From: Paludibacteraceae bacterium
Lineage (GTDB): Bacteria; Bacteroidota; Bacteroidia; Bacteroidales; Paludibacteraceae
DNA: 50,065 bases
Reading direction: 5' to 3'
Assembly: GCA_016302585.1 (NCBI GenBank)
Contig: JAEDNI010000007.1
Coordinates: 1-50,065 of the forward strand
Positions 10,801 to 17,183 of the stretch are shown here, in pieces. The first letter of the stretch is position 1. Each line of letters starts with the position of its first letter. The translations under genes were made by a program, and so were the position numbers. The notes under the pieces are model-generated. The model had not been told where the DNA came from and did no database searches. It saw only the letters and a program-made list of their open reading frames with translations.

Positions 10801-11409
10801 CTCATCAAGCGAACAATCCGTACCTGCACTTACACCTGCAGAAGTGGAGAACGTAGCACTCGTCGCAGTAATGCCACTAACGGCATTCATAATATTTCCA
10901 ACAGTAGGGTTAATAGAACAAGACGATCCTCCTCCCTCTGTGTATGTGACCGTTATATATTTTAGTCGTGCAGCTTTGGTTGTTGTGAATGTAAGTGTGC
11001 TCGCAGACACATTTCCAGACCAAGTCACATATTTAGTACTGGTTGAAAATGATCCCCCTCCATTTGAAGACCAAGAACCGACGTAGCCGTCGCTGGAGAA
11101 TTCCATTACTATAGAGGATACGGTAACATCTGTTAGAGAGAATGTGATTGTACCATTAGCGTCAAAACGACATTGCGGAGAACTCCATTTTGCTCCTGTC
11201 GTTGACCAAGTTATTTTTGACGTAACAATTGTACCACTTGTGCCGCTACATGTGTGCTTCGTTTCCGCTCCCCACGCATGCAAACTAAATGCAGTCAGGA
11301 AAAGTAGAATAATGGGCATAACACGGCAACGAGACGGCAACGAGATGGCATCGAGACGTCGAGAAACCGAGGTCTTGGTTAGATTAGATAAAAGGTAAAT
11401 GTTTTTCAT
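4819..11409 (-). CDS. Very large multidomain secreted surface protein with Por-type C-terminal motif
   Basis: About 2,196 residues from the ATG at 11409, chosen because it directly precedes a signal peptide (hydrophobic MPIILLFLTAFSLHAWG) and follows a good promoter; an upstream in-frame ATG at 11505 overlaps the promoter. Domains in order: an all-beta module; a fibronectin III-like module (LTANTTYYVRAYAKN); a module with GTYALS and KYLYA signatures; a BACON-like module; an InlB-like module (WTTSEV); a second module of the third type; further Fn3 modules with LTNYNF and ENTQYYAKI; a lamin-tail-like module (VFISKYFEADG, WLYRSE); then a long beta-rich region. The last 27 residues (KILINGHVYIQRG, IYDITGKQM) match the C-terminal pattern of Bacteroidales surface proteins thought to use type IX secretion. 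Role: cell-surface or adhesin-like; specific function unknown. Confidence 0.85.
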   Translation of the reverse strand: MKNIYLLSNLTKTSVSRRLDAISLPSRCRVMPIILLFLTAFSLHAWGAETKHTCSGTSGTIVTSKITWSTTGAKWSSPQCRFDANGTITFSLTDVTVSSIVMEFSSDGYVGSWSSNGGGSFSTSTKYVTWSGNVSASTLTFTTTKAARLKYITVTYTEGGGSSCSINPTVGNIMNAVSGITATSATFSTSAGVSAGTDCSLDEVGFVYNTTGTPTTSDTKAVIDSYTSGNLNKVVTGLTANTTYYVRAYAKNEHGTAYSDEKSFSTPALVGVAYELVTSNSDLEDGAEIVVLNTQGTYALSTTQNKTNRDATNSGWSLSGTTMTVTGDNVEVLTLAATGGNWELVTHDGKYLYAASSSSNHLKTRDTNSDDNGVWAITINGSNEASVIAQGSYTNNQLKKNSSSALFSCYGSGQHAIKIYKKPSGPIKVTSSFTEFSYVLGGGPSASQTFKVEGTDLAGNLTITAPTNYQVSQNGSSWSNSVTLNKNAGDDVPETTLYIRLNSGLAKGDYDGNITFSDGTNNKTVAVEGSVTLSCATPSISFTEATVNKYRGDADFKITPSVSGNTLGAAISWSSDKESCATVGSDGTVHIIKATGAGAYVRITATLPYTETAVACQNEVSAYYDIYIKNKITWLVSGATYTAGGPDTEVTEGAKITTAPTDPDGSSMCGGKTFVGWTTSEVAVEQATAPSPLYSATTVKDVNITDNTTFYAVFAESGGESADKYKKVTSPASEMTTGKRVLIVLHNGTKAISNVKSGIGYAPVVLTPDGSGKITTSDATIIWTVRTGSSGYYFYQGDNYLNAAETTSGNHYLYLDEYTDEWTLTAGTVSTSSYVLNSSEDLGYKIDLYDGKFSTYTGSGEAYEFDFYVPDVGYTAYSTTCGPNIKAGEVERLTSTLGQIVKSQAITIKGSSLTGGTLSVKSITGDASQFTYTLASQTITAGAIETTYTISYIPTVYGATHTAEIIFWDGITESDPITLRGRSLPKHFAIVAYDGANYYALDGSMTGTASSVRPMPVTVNAGVVENCPERGIYSLTDLDTPDQNVHLTSTTGRLYGEGGGTGLNIHSFTSTSGTGWLLTTTDFVNYHVTNATTTSRGIMYSSLYNSIGHYNTINYGKANYYGEIQFLPYTNVCTCLDAPQNVTVIAKATKAIITWDEVADATDYDVTCVNASTSATEGSISIDAVNHTATITGLTNLTNYNFTVKAVSTGNDCSLAHSGHFKTTNCDDVPYGIRVTPAINSATFKWSMESATATIRLYSDEECTIQVGSDHTGLTSPATITGLAENTQYYAKIFAGGTCESGVIDFMTNSPSVEIAEWFPDSIRIIIDAGADASVIIEDKQEHGSSSGTVAEKVFISKYFEADGNNKMIAIFNGTLDTVDITNYWLYRSEINANEKKFCLKNFGKTPGKIAPNEEIIIMRFTSDNDAAIKCAEAEENFDDWNIIPSTPKNQQLDGEGNDIYQWLQFSGPQSIGLYDNNPGVQKFIDVIGATTSTGELVQIEASTKKHCSYTENKNNDGSGFFAKGKNVKDGSDIVLSTNRCLLIRKNTVKSGDDAVATNVYSTQQECSKAIGQSFQTLGEEWLGFIIGKGADAADKTCEGLAYVGGFDYSGYYTTYDSIGGIKDLTGQQNDDGTYTIPIPELDTLSCTMMRIKVYEGGVEKASREYQVPIMVEETKTTTDTIFQNKWHDLETCKTCDVVILKGATLTKAENGLPKDAATVGNLTIYPGGTMNIPNSRTFNVASVQFRVEGENVPFIKLSGMLHTSDQQVLISRRINNNDAYFFSLPYDCNISDIRWSNGEPAVLDNGFRIKEYDSRARADEGSTKGAPGHWKMVTGSTLEAGKGYQISVNSKYLKELIFPLDLGKTNVSDAENEKALHGDNIVPIHQYTNGATTINNHNWNFIAQPYLCAMDPMTGDAITYGYLDWKVENDEVVWERKEVGNQYLTIYDPSSKTYTQKFWNAVSQLDPFLAFFVQGKAEGTFTFVEGNRLNNAPARHLASQAEVDEDPSIFVGVTLSGNGLTDQANLRVRQDFTEDEYKLGYDLLKFTTYYKDRPQVYMKTPSYQLAFQAVNDSVAKNTFLPMGVYCYKPGTYTFGLSNDYPIDEVEAVYLYDKVSGVTTNLLYDTYTITTSSQLYTNTRFALNVIVNRRAPQVTTDIGISEAPDNMVRKILINGHVYIQRGAAIYDITGKQMLNF
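11324..11356. repeat. 11-bp tandem in signal-peptide coding region
   Basis: Three copies of CGGCAACGAGA (the third with two changes) lie in the n-region of the giant surface protein's signal peptide and encode Ser/Arg/Leu residues. This extends the basic region and may explain why the signal peptide begins unusually far upstream of its hydrophobic core. Confidence 0.7.
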
Positions 11410-11494
11410 ATTTCTTGGTATTATATATCCATATTTATTATACACATGCGGCGCGAACGAGGGTACGTGCGGGCACGTTGTGCAAAAGAGTGTG

Positions 11495-11526
11495 CAAATG
11501 TACAAAAAAAATATGAAACCTGCAAA
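11495..11526 (-). promoter_or_regulatory. Promoter of the giant surface protein gene
   Basis: On the minus strand TTTG (11523-11526), 20 bases, then TACATTTG (11495-11502): a full match to the Bacteroidetes consensus, about 85 bases before the ATG at 11409. Confidence 0.8.
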
Positions 11527-11591
11527 TAAAACTTAAATTTTCGTCAAAAATCGTCGTTTTTTGGGAGATTTGAGAATCGGTGACCCGATGT

Positions 11592-11624
11592 AACCAGGTA
11601 AAAACCAGGTAATAACCAGGAAAA
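11592..11624. repeat. 11-bp intergenic tandem repeat
   Basis: Three copies of AACCAGGTAAA, the last two with small changes, in the spacer between the giant gene's promoter and the rnfA fragment. The rest of 11530-11680 shows nothing recognisable. Confidence 0.7.
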
Positions 11625-11685
11625 GAATCCGATGAGGATCTAAGTCTGGGAGAGGGCTCGAAGCGCCTTGATTTATCCGAAAACG

Positions 11686-11882
11686 CCGCTGAAGCCCATG
11701 AAGGTCATCGCCAAAAGACCGGCTGTGAGAAGTGCGATCGGCGTGCCCTGCATCGCTTTCGGAACTTTATTGAGCGCTAACTGCTCGCGGATACCAGCGA
11801 AGAGCACGAGTGCCAACGCAAAGCCGAGAGCCGTAGCGAAGGCGAAGAGTGTTCCGGAGAGCAATCCGTACTCTGCGCCTGC
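11686..11882 (-). pseudogene. rnfA: Duplicated 3' fragment of rnfA
   Basis: These 197 bases equal 20164-20360 without gaps and with one substitution (11705 T, 20183 C). They encode the C-terminal part of RnfA from AGAEYGLL to the end of FSGV, one residue changed from Ala to Thr. Upstream coding sequence, start and membrane segments 1-4 are absent, so no functional RnfA can come from here. Both ends break abruptly. Orientation matches the true gene. The near identity means a recent copy event or an assembly fault. Confidence 0.9.
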
Positions 11883-11978
11883 CTCCCTCCTCGGCGGCCT
11901 CTTCCGCCAGAAGAAGTGGTAACCACTCCCCGCGGAGGATGAAGATCTGACCATAAAATATTAAAATGTTTTAAAATA
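11883..11978. other. Spacer between rnfA fragment and metal-efflux promoter
   Basis: G/C-rich for about 60 bases (CCTCCCTCCTCGGCGGCC and on), then A/T-rich. A small ORF on the minus strand runs through this spacer into the rnfA fragment but has no family-like N-terminus. No gene seen. Confidence 0.4.
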
Positions 11979-12010
11979 TTTGCATATATCAAAAAAATGT
12001 AGTAATTTTG
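11979..12010 (+). promoter_or_regulatory. Promoter of the metal-efflux operon
   Basis: TTTG (11979-11982), 20 bases, TAATTTTG (12003-12010), 19 bases before the ATG at 12030. No other operator-like palindrome was noticed nearby. Confidence 0.85.
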
Positions 12011-12029
12011 CACGCTGAATTGGTACGCA

Positions 12030-12476
12030 ATGAAAAGGCGAATGGAAATATGGCTTGTGATGCTGGTGGGGATGTCGGTTCTCTGTCATGCGGTGGTGCC
12101 GCACCACCATTACCATAAGATATCTGTGGCTATCGTGCATCTGCACGTGCATGGTCACAAGCTGCTCGTACATTCACACCATGACGATTCGCATAGCCAT
12201 GACGGAGACGGAGAAGAATGCCTGATTAACGAGGTATACGCAGGGGCTGTGCTCAAAGTGAGTGTGCCGGAAGTAGAAACAGCTATACTACCGGTAACGG
12301 GCAGTTGGATTGCTCCGCTGTTACATGTTAGATCGCTTCGCTGTTGGATGTTAGACCATCTGCTGCTCTCATTCGATGATCCGCAGCCGGAGGAGCGGCA
12401 CGTTATTCCTTATTTCATACACGCATACACGGCACGCATCGCGCGCGCTGTGGTTCTTCGTGCGCCAACTTGCTGA
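12030..12476 (+). CDS. His-rich secreted or membrane protein of the metal-efflux operon
   Basis: A 148-residue protein with an N-terminal hydrophobic signal (WLVMLVGMSVLCHAVV) followed by His clusters (PHHHYHK, HLHVHGHK, HSHHDDSHSHDGDG). Such His/Asp clusters usually bind Zn, Cu, Ni or Co. It lies upstream of an RND metal efflux system in the same direction; related short His-rich proteins are found in that position in other Bacteroidetes. A periplasmic metal sensor, buffer or donor is plausible but inferred. The middle (12317-12361) carries a TGTTAGA/CGCTTCGCTG repeat that also fills the following spacer, so part of this protein may be repeat-derived. The C-terminus is basic and not family-like. 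Confidence 0.75.
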   Translation: MKRRMEIWLVMLVGMSVLCHAVVPHHHYHKISVAIVHLHVHGHKLLVHSHHDDSHSHDGDGEECLINEVYAGAVLKVSVPEVETAILPVTGSWIAPLLHVRSLRCWMLDHLLLSFDDPQPEERHVIPYFIHAYTARIARAVVLRAPTC

Positions 12477-12555
12477 ATAAACATTGACCGCTAACGCTGT
12501 TAGAGCTTAGACCGCAGAGCTGTTAGACCGTTCTGCGAACTATTAGATGTTTATT
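12476..12555. repeat. Intercistronic inverted repeat with TTAGACCG tandems
   Basis: The 9-bp arms AATAAACAT (12476-12484) and ATGTTTATT (12547-12555) enclose four degenerate TTAGA(CC) units separated by GCTGTT or CGCAGAGC. The same unit occurs in the coding region just upstream (12317-12361). It may fold in the mRNA between the first and second genes. Confidence 0.55.
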
Positions 12556-12569
12556 AAAATCAGCAAAGT

Positions 12570-14075
12570 ATGAAATTTCAAAATCTTAGTATAGTTTTCG
12601 CCATAGGTGTTACTATGGCAATGACGGCGTGTCACCATCATCACCACCAAGAGGGACACGCGCATGACGAGGTGCTGCAACTGACCGCATACAGCGACCG
12701 CTTTGAGGTGTACGCCGCGGCAGAGCCGTTCGTGGCGGGCACGGAGAGCGAGATCGTTGCGCACTTCACTTTTCTCGATTCATTCAAACCCTTGGAAGCC
12801 GGTACGGTGATTGCATCGCTGGTAAGCGGCGGCGAAGTGTTGGCACAGGACACGCTAACCGCGCCGACCAAACAAGGCATCTACAAACTGCATCTGACAC
12901 CTTCGCGCGAGGGTCAAGGCGTTGTGCTTTTCCGCGTACAGACGGACGGCACGGAGGAGGTGCTGACATCGCCTGCGGTCACTATTTATACCGATGCGCA
13001 CGAGGCGCAAAATGCCGCTGCCGATCTCAAAGCGACGAGCAGCAACGGCGTGGTGTTCCCCAAAGAGGCGAGTTGGAAAGCCGCTTTCGCTACCGACTCA
13101 TGCCGGTTGCAACCGATGGGCAGCGTCATCCGGACGATGGCGCAGGTGCTGCCTGCGCAGGGTGACGAACGTACCGTGACGGCACAGGCGGCAGGTATCG
13201 TGACGATAGCGGCGAACATGAGTGCCGGAGCGTCGGTGACGAGCGGTCAGACGCTGCTGACAATAGAGAGCGGTACGATGGCGGATGGCAATCTTGCGCT
13301 ACGCTATCAGGAAGCGGAGAACGACTACCGCATCGCCAAGAGCGAGTACGAACGCAAGCAGGCACTGGCGGCAGAGAAGATAGTTAGTGAGGCAGACCTG
13401 CGCAGCGCGGAAGCGAGGATGCAGCAAGCCGAACTGAGGTATAACAACCTCCGCCGCAATTTCTCATCGGGCAAACAGTTGGTGACTGCTCCGATGAGCG
13501 GATTCCTGCGTTCGCTGATGGTGAGCAACGGCACGTACGTGTCGGCAGGTCAACCGCTGTTCACCCTCTCCGCCAACCGCCGTCTGCAAATCCGCGGCGA
13601 GGTAGCGATGCGCTATTATCCGCTGTTGGGTTCGGTCACGGGCGCGAACATACGCCTTCGTCCGGACGAGCCGGCGGTGCCGATCAGTTCTCTCCACGGA
13701 CTGCTGCTGTCGTACGGCCATGCCGTCAGCACCGAGGCGCCGTTGGTGCCGGTGCTGTTCGAGATAGACAACGACGGCGGACTGCTGCCGGGTGCATTCG
13801 TAGAGCTGTTCATCCTCGCCGACGACCGCCGTCCGGTACTGAGTGTGCCGAGCGGTGCGCTGGTGGAGGAGATGGGTAATTATTTCGTGTATGTACAACT
13901 GACGCCGGAGTTCTTCGAGAAACGCGAGGTGTCCATCGGTCGCACGGACGGTGTGCGGACGGAGGTGACGAGCGGTCTCACGGGTACGGAACGGGTCGTC
14001 TCACGCGGCGCGGTGCTGCTCAAAGTGGCGCAGGCTGCAGGTGGACTGGATGCCGAGAGCGGTCACCATCATTAA
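12570..14075 (+). CDS. RND efflux periplasmic adaptor lipoprotein (CusB/CzcB family)
   Basis: Membrane fusion protein linking the inner-membrane pump to the outer-membrane channel of a heavy-metal efflux system. A lipoprotein signal ends in TAC followed by a His run (HHHHHQEGHAHDE) and the C-terminus ends SGHHH, so both ends may bind metal. After an N-terminal beta module come the biotinyl-lipoyl-like half-motif (AAGIVTIAANMSAGASVTSGQ), a coiled-coil hairpin (about residues 245-290) and beta-barrel modules with TAPMSGFLRSL. Length of 501 residues is at the long end of the family because of the extra N-terminal module. It is followed 12 bases later by the pump gene. Coding is clearly GC-richer than in the flanks. 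The metal is not determined by sequence. Confidence 0.88.
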   Translation: MKFQNLSIVFAIGVTMAMTACHHHHHQEGHAHDEVLQLTAYSDRFEVYAAAEPFVAGTESEIVAHFTFLDSFKPLEAGTVIASLVSGGEVLAQDTLTAPTKQGIYKLHLTPSREGQGVVLFRVQTDGTEEVLTSPAVTIYTDAHEAQNAAADLKATSSNGVVFPKEASWKAAFATDSCRLQPMGSVIRTMAQVLPAQGDERTVTAQAAGIVTIAANMSAGASVTSGQTLLTIESGTMADGNLALRYQEAENDYRIAKSEYERKQALAAEKIVSEADLRSAEARMQQAELRYNNLRRNFSSGKQLVTAPMSGFLRSLMVSNGTYVSAGQPLFTLSANRRLQIRGEVAMRYYPLLGSVTGANIRLRPDEPAVPISSLHGLLLSYGHAVSTEAPLVPVLFEIDNDGGLLPGAFVELFILADDRRPVLSVPSGALVEEMGNYFVYVQLTPEFFEKREVSIGRTDGVRTEVTSGLTGTERVVSRGAVLLKVAQAAGGLDAESGHHH

Positions 14076-14080
14076 GGAGG
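14074..14080 (+). promoter_or_regulatory. Strong Shine-Dalgarno site of the RND pump gene
   Basis: AAGGAGG lies seven bases before the ATG at 14088. Such sites are rare in Bacteroidetes, where most mRNAs lack them; here they occur at operon-internal starts. Confidence 0.75.
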
Positions 14081-14087
14081 AACAGCT

Positions 14088-17000
14088 ATGGAAATCATCA
14101 ATAGTCTTATCCGTTTCTCGCTCAAGAACCGGCTGACGATTTTTCTCGGTGCGCTGCTGCTCATTGTGGGCGGCATCGTCTCGTGGCAGCGCATGGACAT
14201 AGACGTCTTCCCCGACCTGACGGCACCGACCGTAGTGGTCATGACCGATGCACACGGCATGGCGGCGGAGGAAGTGGAGCGGTTAGTGACTTTCCCCATC
14301 GAGACGGCGGTCAACGGAGCTACGAACGTACGGCGTGTGCGCTCGGCGTCGATGTACGGTTTCTCGTTCGTCTGGGCGGAGTTCAACTGGGGCACCGATG
14401 TCTATCGGGCGCGGCAGATAGTAAGTGAGAAAATGGTGGCGCTGGCAGGCAGCCTGCCCAACGGTATCACGCCTGTTCTTGCGCCGCAGTCATCTATCAT
14501 GGGCGAAATCCTGCTCATCGGCATGCAGGCGGACAGCACCTCGATGATGGAGCTGCGGTCGCTGGCGGACTGGGTGATCAAACCCGCTATCCTCGCTACC
14601 GGCGGTGTGTCGCAAGTGACCATCATCGGAGGCGACTACAAGCAGTACCAGATCCTTGCCGACCCGCTGAAGATGGACGCGTACGGCATCCGCATGAGTG
14701 ACCTGGAGCACGCCGGCAGCACCATGAGCCGTAACTCCGCCGGAGGGGTCATCCGCGATTTCGGCAACGAGTACGTCCTGCGCGGCATGGCGCGGACGAC
14801 CGACATAGAGCAGTTGGGCATGACGCTTGTGGGTGTCAGCGGCGGCCAACCCGTGCTGCTGAGCGATGTAGCCGAAGTGCGTACCGGCGCGGCGGTGAAG
14901 ATGGGTACCGCGTCGCAAAACGCTTCGCCTGCCGTCATCCTCGCCGTAACCAAACAGCCGAATATCAACACCCTGCGCGTGACCGAACAGATAGAGGCCA
15001 ACCTACACGCTATCGCCGCTTCGCTGCCGCAGGACGTGCGCCTCGACACGCATATATTCAGACAGGCGGATTTCATTCAGACCTCGGTCAACAACGTCGG
15101 CAAAGCGCTGCTCGAAGGGGCACTGTTCGTCATCGTCATTCTGTTCCTTTTCCTCGGTTCGTTCCGTACGACGGTCATCTCCGTCATTGCTATCCCGCTG
15201 TCGCTCTTAGGCACGGTGCTGGTGCTGCATCTGTTAGGTATGGACATCAACACGATGACCCTCGGCGGCATGTGTATCGCCATCGGTTCGCTGGTGGACG
15301 ACGCCATCATCGATGTGGAGAACGTCTATAAGCGGCTCCGGCAGAACCATCGTCTTCCGGCTGACCGACGCACGCCGGTGCTGGAGGTCGTCTTTGAAGC
15401 GTCGGCGGAGATACGTTCGTCGATACTCAATGCCACTTTTATCGTCATGGTGGCTTTCGTGCCGCTGTTCTTCCTCTCCGGCATGGAGGGAAGGCTGCTC
15501 AAACCGCTCGGCATAGCCTATATCGTGGCGCTGGCGATGTCGCTCATTGTAGCGATGACGCTCACGCCGCTGCTCTGTTCGCTTATGCTGACCGATGACA
15601 CGTACCTGCGCCGTAACGAGCAGGACAACCGCCTCACCTCATGGCTCAGCCGCGGCTACGAACGGTCGCTGCAGTGGGTCTTCCGCCATCAGCGGACGGT
15701 GCTCGTCTCGACCCTCGTGCTGCTGCTCGGCACAGTGGGTGTGTTCTTCTCTTTCGGCCGCTCGCTCCTGCCGGATTTCAACGAGGGTTCGGCGGTCATC
15801 TCCGCAGTCACGGCACCGGGTGTGTCGCTTGACGTGAGTGACGAGTTAGGTAACCTCATAGAGCGCGAACTGCTCGCTATCCCCGAGGTCACGGGTACGG
15901 CACGGCGCACAGGACGGGGCGAGCTGGACGAACATGCCCAGACGGTCAACAGTACCGAAGTGGATGTGCAGTTCCGGCTCGACGGACGCAGCCGTGAGGA
16001 GCTCTTCGATGACATCCGTACGCGCCTCGGTGCTATCCCCGGCATCGCCATCACGGTGGGGCAACCGCTCGGTCACCGCATCGACCATATGCTTTCCGGA
16101 ACACGGGCGAACATAGCTATCAAACTCTTCGGAACCGACCTCAGCCGCCTGCAGATGCTCGGCAATCAGATCAAGAGTGCCGTCAGCGGCATTGACGGTC
16201 TGGTGGATGTGGCGGTGGAGCAACAAGCACAGACGCCCCAACTGCAAGTGCGTGCCAACCGGCTCGCCCTCGCGCAGTACGGCATCACCATCGATGATTT
16301 CAACCGCTTCATCAACCTCGCTTTCAGCGGCGAGAAGATCGGCGACATCTACGAGGGGCAGCGGTCGGTGGACATTGTGCTGCGTCTCAACGAACACTAT
16401 ACGCACAGCATTGATGACGTGCGCAATGCGCTTATCGACACCCGCGACGGACGCAAAGTGCCGCTGAGCCAGGTGGCGGAGATTGTCTCCACCGACGGTC
16501 CGGGCACCATCACACGCGAGAACGTGCAGCGCAAGCTCGTCATCTCCGCGAACGTCTCGGGACGCGACATGGGCAGCGTCATTGCCGATGTGGGACGCAC
16601 GATAAGCAGCCAAATCACCCTGCCCGAAGGCTTCCGCATCGAGTACGGCGGTCAGTTCGAGAGTGCCCAAGCCGCCTCGCGCATTCTCTTCTGGGCTACT
16701 GTCGCAGCGCTGCTCGTCATCTTCCTGCTTATCTACGGCGAGTTCCGCTCCGTGCCGCTCTCGGCTATCGTCATGCTCTCACTGCCGCTGGCGCTCATCG
16801 GCGGTGTGCTGGCGGTGCTGCTTACCTCGCGTGTGGTCAGCATACCGTCTATCATCGGGTTCATCACCCTCTTCGGTATCGCTACGCGCAACGGCATTCT
16901 GCTCATCTCCAACTACCGCCATCTGGCGCAGCAGGGTGTCCCCGTCGCCGAACGGGTCCTGCGCGGGTCGCTTGACCGCCTGAACCCCATCCTTATGACC

Positions 17001-17183
17001 GCCCTCACATCCGCGCTGGCACTCATCCCGCTCGTGCTCACCGGTGACCAGCCGGGCAACGAGATTCAGTCACCGATGGCGGTCGTCGTGCTCGGCGGAC
17101 TGCTCACATCCACATTACTGAACATCTACGTCATGCCGGTGATCTACAGCCGGTATGCCACACGAAAGGAGGTATCGCTATGA
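14088..17183 (+). CDS. Heavy-metal RND efflux permease (CusA/CzcA family)
   Basis: Proton-driven inner-membrane transporter of the HME-RND class, expelling metal ions from periplasm or cytoplasm through the adaptor and outer-membrane channel. Length (1,031) and architecture fit: an N-terminal helix followed by DVFPDLTAPTVVV, a large periplasmic loop, six helices with the charged TM4 motif GSLVDDAIIDVEN (D404-D405), a second periplasmic loop with QQAQTPQLQV, and a C-terminal helix block with FGIATRNGILL. The motif set is that of the CzcA/CusA branch rather than drug pumps. It overlaps the next gene by four bases (ATGA). Very GC-rich third positions set it apart from the ribosome- and Rnf-type genes of the window. 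Confidence 0.93.
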   Translation: MEIINSLIRFSLKNRLTIFLGALLLIVGGIVSWQRMDIDVFPDLTAPTVVVMTDAHGMAAEEVERLVTFPIETAVNGATNVRRVRSASMYGFSFVWAEFNWGTDVYRARQIVSEKMVALAGSLPNGITPVLAPQSSIMGEILLIGMQADSTSMMELRSLADWVIKPAILATGGVSQVTIIGGDYKQYQILADPLKMDAYGIRMSDLEHAGSTMSRNSAGGVIRDFGNEYVLRGMARTTDIEQLGMTLVGVSGGQPVLLSDVAEVRTGAAVKMGTASQNASPAVILAVTKQPNINTLRVTEQIEANLHAIAASLPQDVRLDTHIFRQADFIQTSVNNVGKALLEGALFVIVILFLFLGSFRTTVISVIAIPLSLLGTVLVLHLLGMDINTMTLGGMCIAIGSLVDDAIIDVENVYKRLRQNHRLPADRRTPVLEVVFEASAEIRSSILNATFIVMVAFVPLFFLSGMEGRLLKPLGIAYIVALAMSLIVAMTLTPLLCSLMLTDDTYLRRNEQDNRLTSWLSRGYERSLQWVFRHQRTVLVSTLVLLLGTVGVFFSFGRSLLPDFNEGSAVISAVTAPGVSLDVSDELGNLIERELLAIPEVTGTARRTGRGELDEHAQTVNSTEVDVQFRLDGRSREELFDDIRTRLGAIPGIAITVGQPLGHRIDHMLSGTRANIAIKLFGTDLSRLQMLGNQIKSAVSGIDGLVDVAVEQQAQTPQLQVRANRLALAQYGITIDDFNRFINLAFSGEKIGDIYEGQRSVDIVLRLNEHYTHSIDDVRNALIDTRDGRKVPLSQVAEIVSTDGPGTITRENVQRKLVISANVSGRDMGSVIADVGRTISSQITLPEGFRIEYGGQFESAQAASRILFWATVAALLVIFLLIYGEFRSVPLSAIVMLSLPLALIGGVLAVLLTSRVVSIPSIIGFITLFGIATRNGILLISNYRHLAQQGVPVAERVLRGSLDRLNPILMTALTSALALIPLVLTGDQPGNEIQSPMAVVVLGGLLTSTLLNIYVMPVIYSRYATRKEVSL
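17165..17173 (+). promoter_or_regulatory. Shine-Dalgarno site of the TolC-family gene
   Basis: AAAGGAGGT, close to the full anti-SD complement, six bases before the ATG at 17180 and inside the end of the pump gene. Confidence 0.75.

Noticed and set aside
11409..11505. N-terminal extension of the giant surface protein to the ATG at 11505
   Set aside because: It would place the start inside the promoter -7 region, and the signal peptide lies downstream of the ATG at 11409.
11673..11954. 93-codon minus-strand ORF containing the rnfA fragment as a new fusion gene
   Set aside because: The extra N-terminal residues come from a GC-rich spacer with no protein-like character, and no signal peptide or promoter fits.
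15846..16670. 274-codon minus-strand ORF in the RND pump gene
   Set aside because: A result of the GC-rich coding region having few stops in other frames; no recognisable protein.
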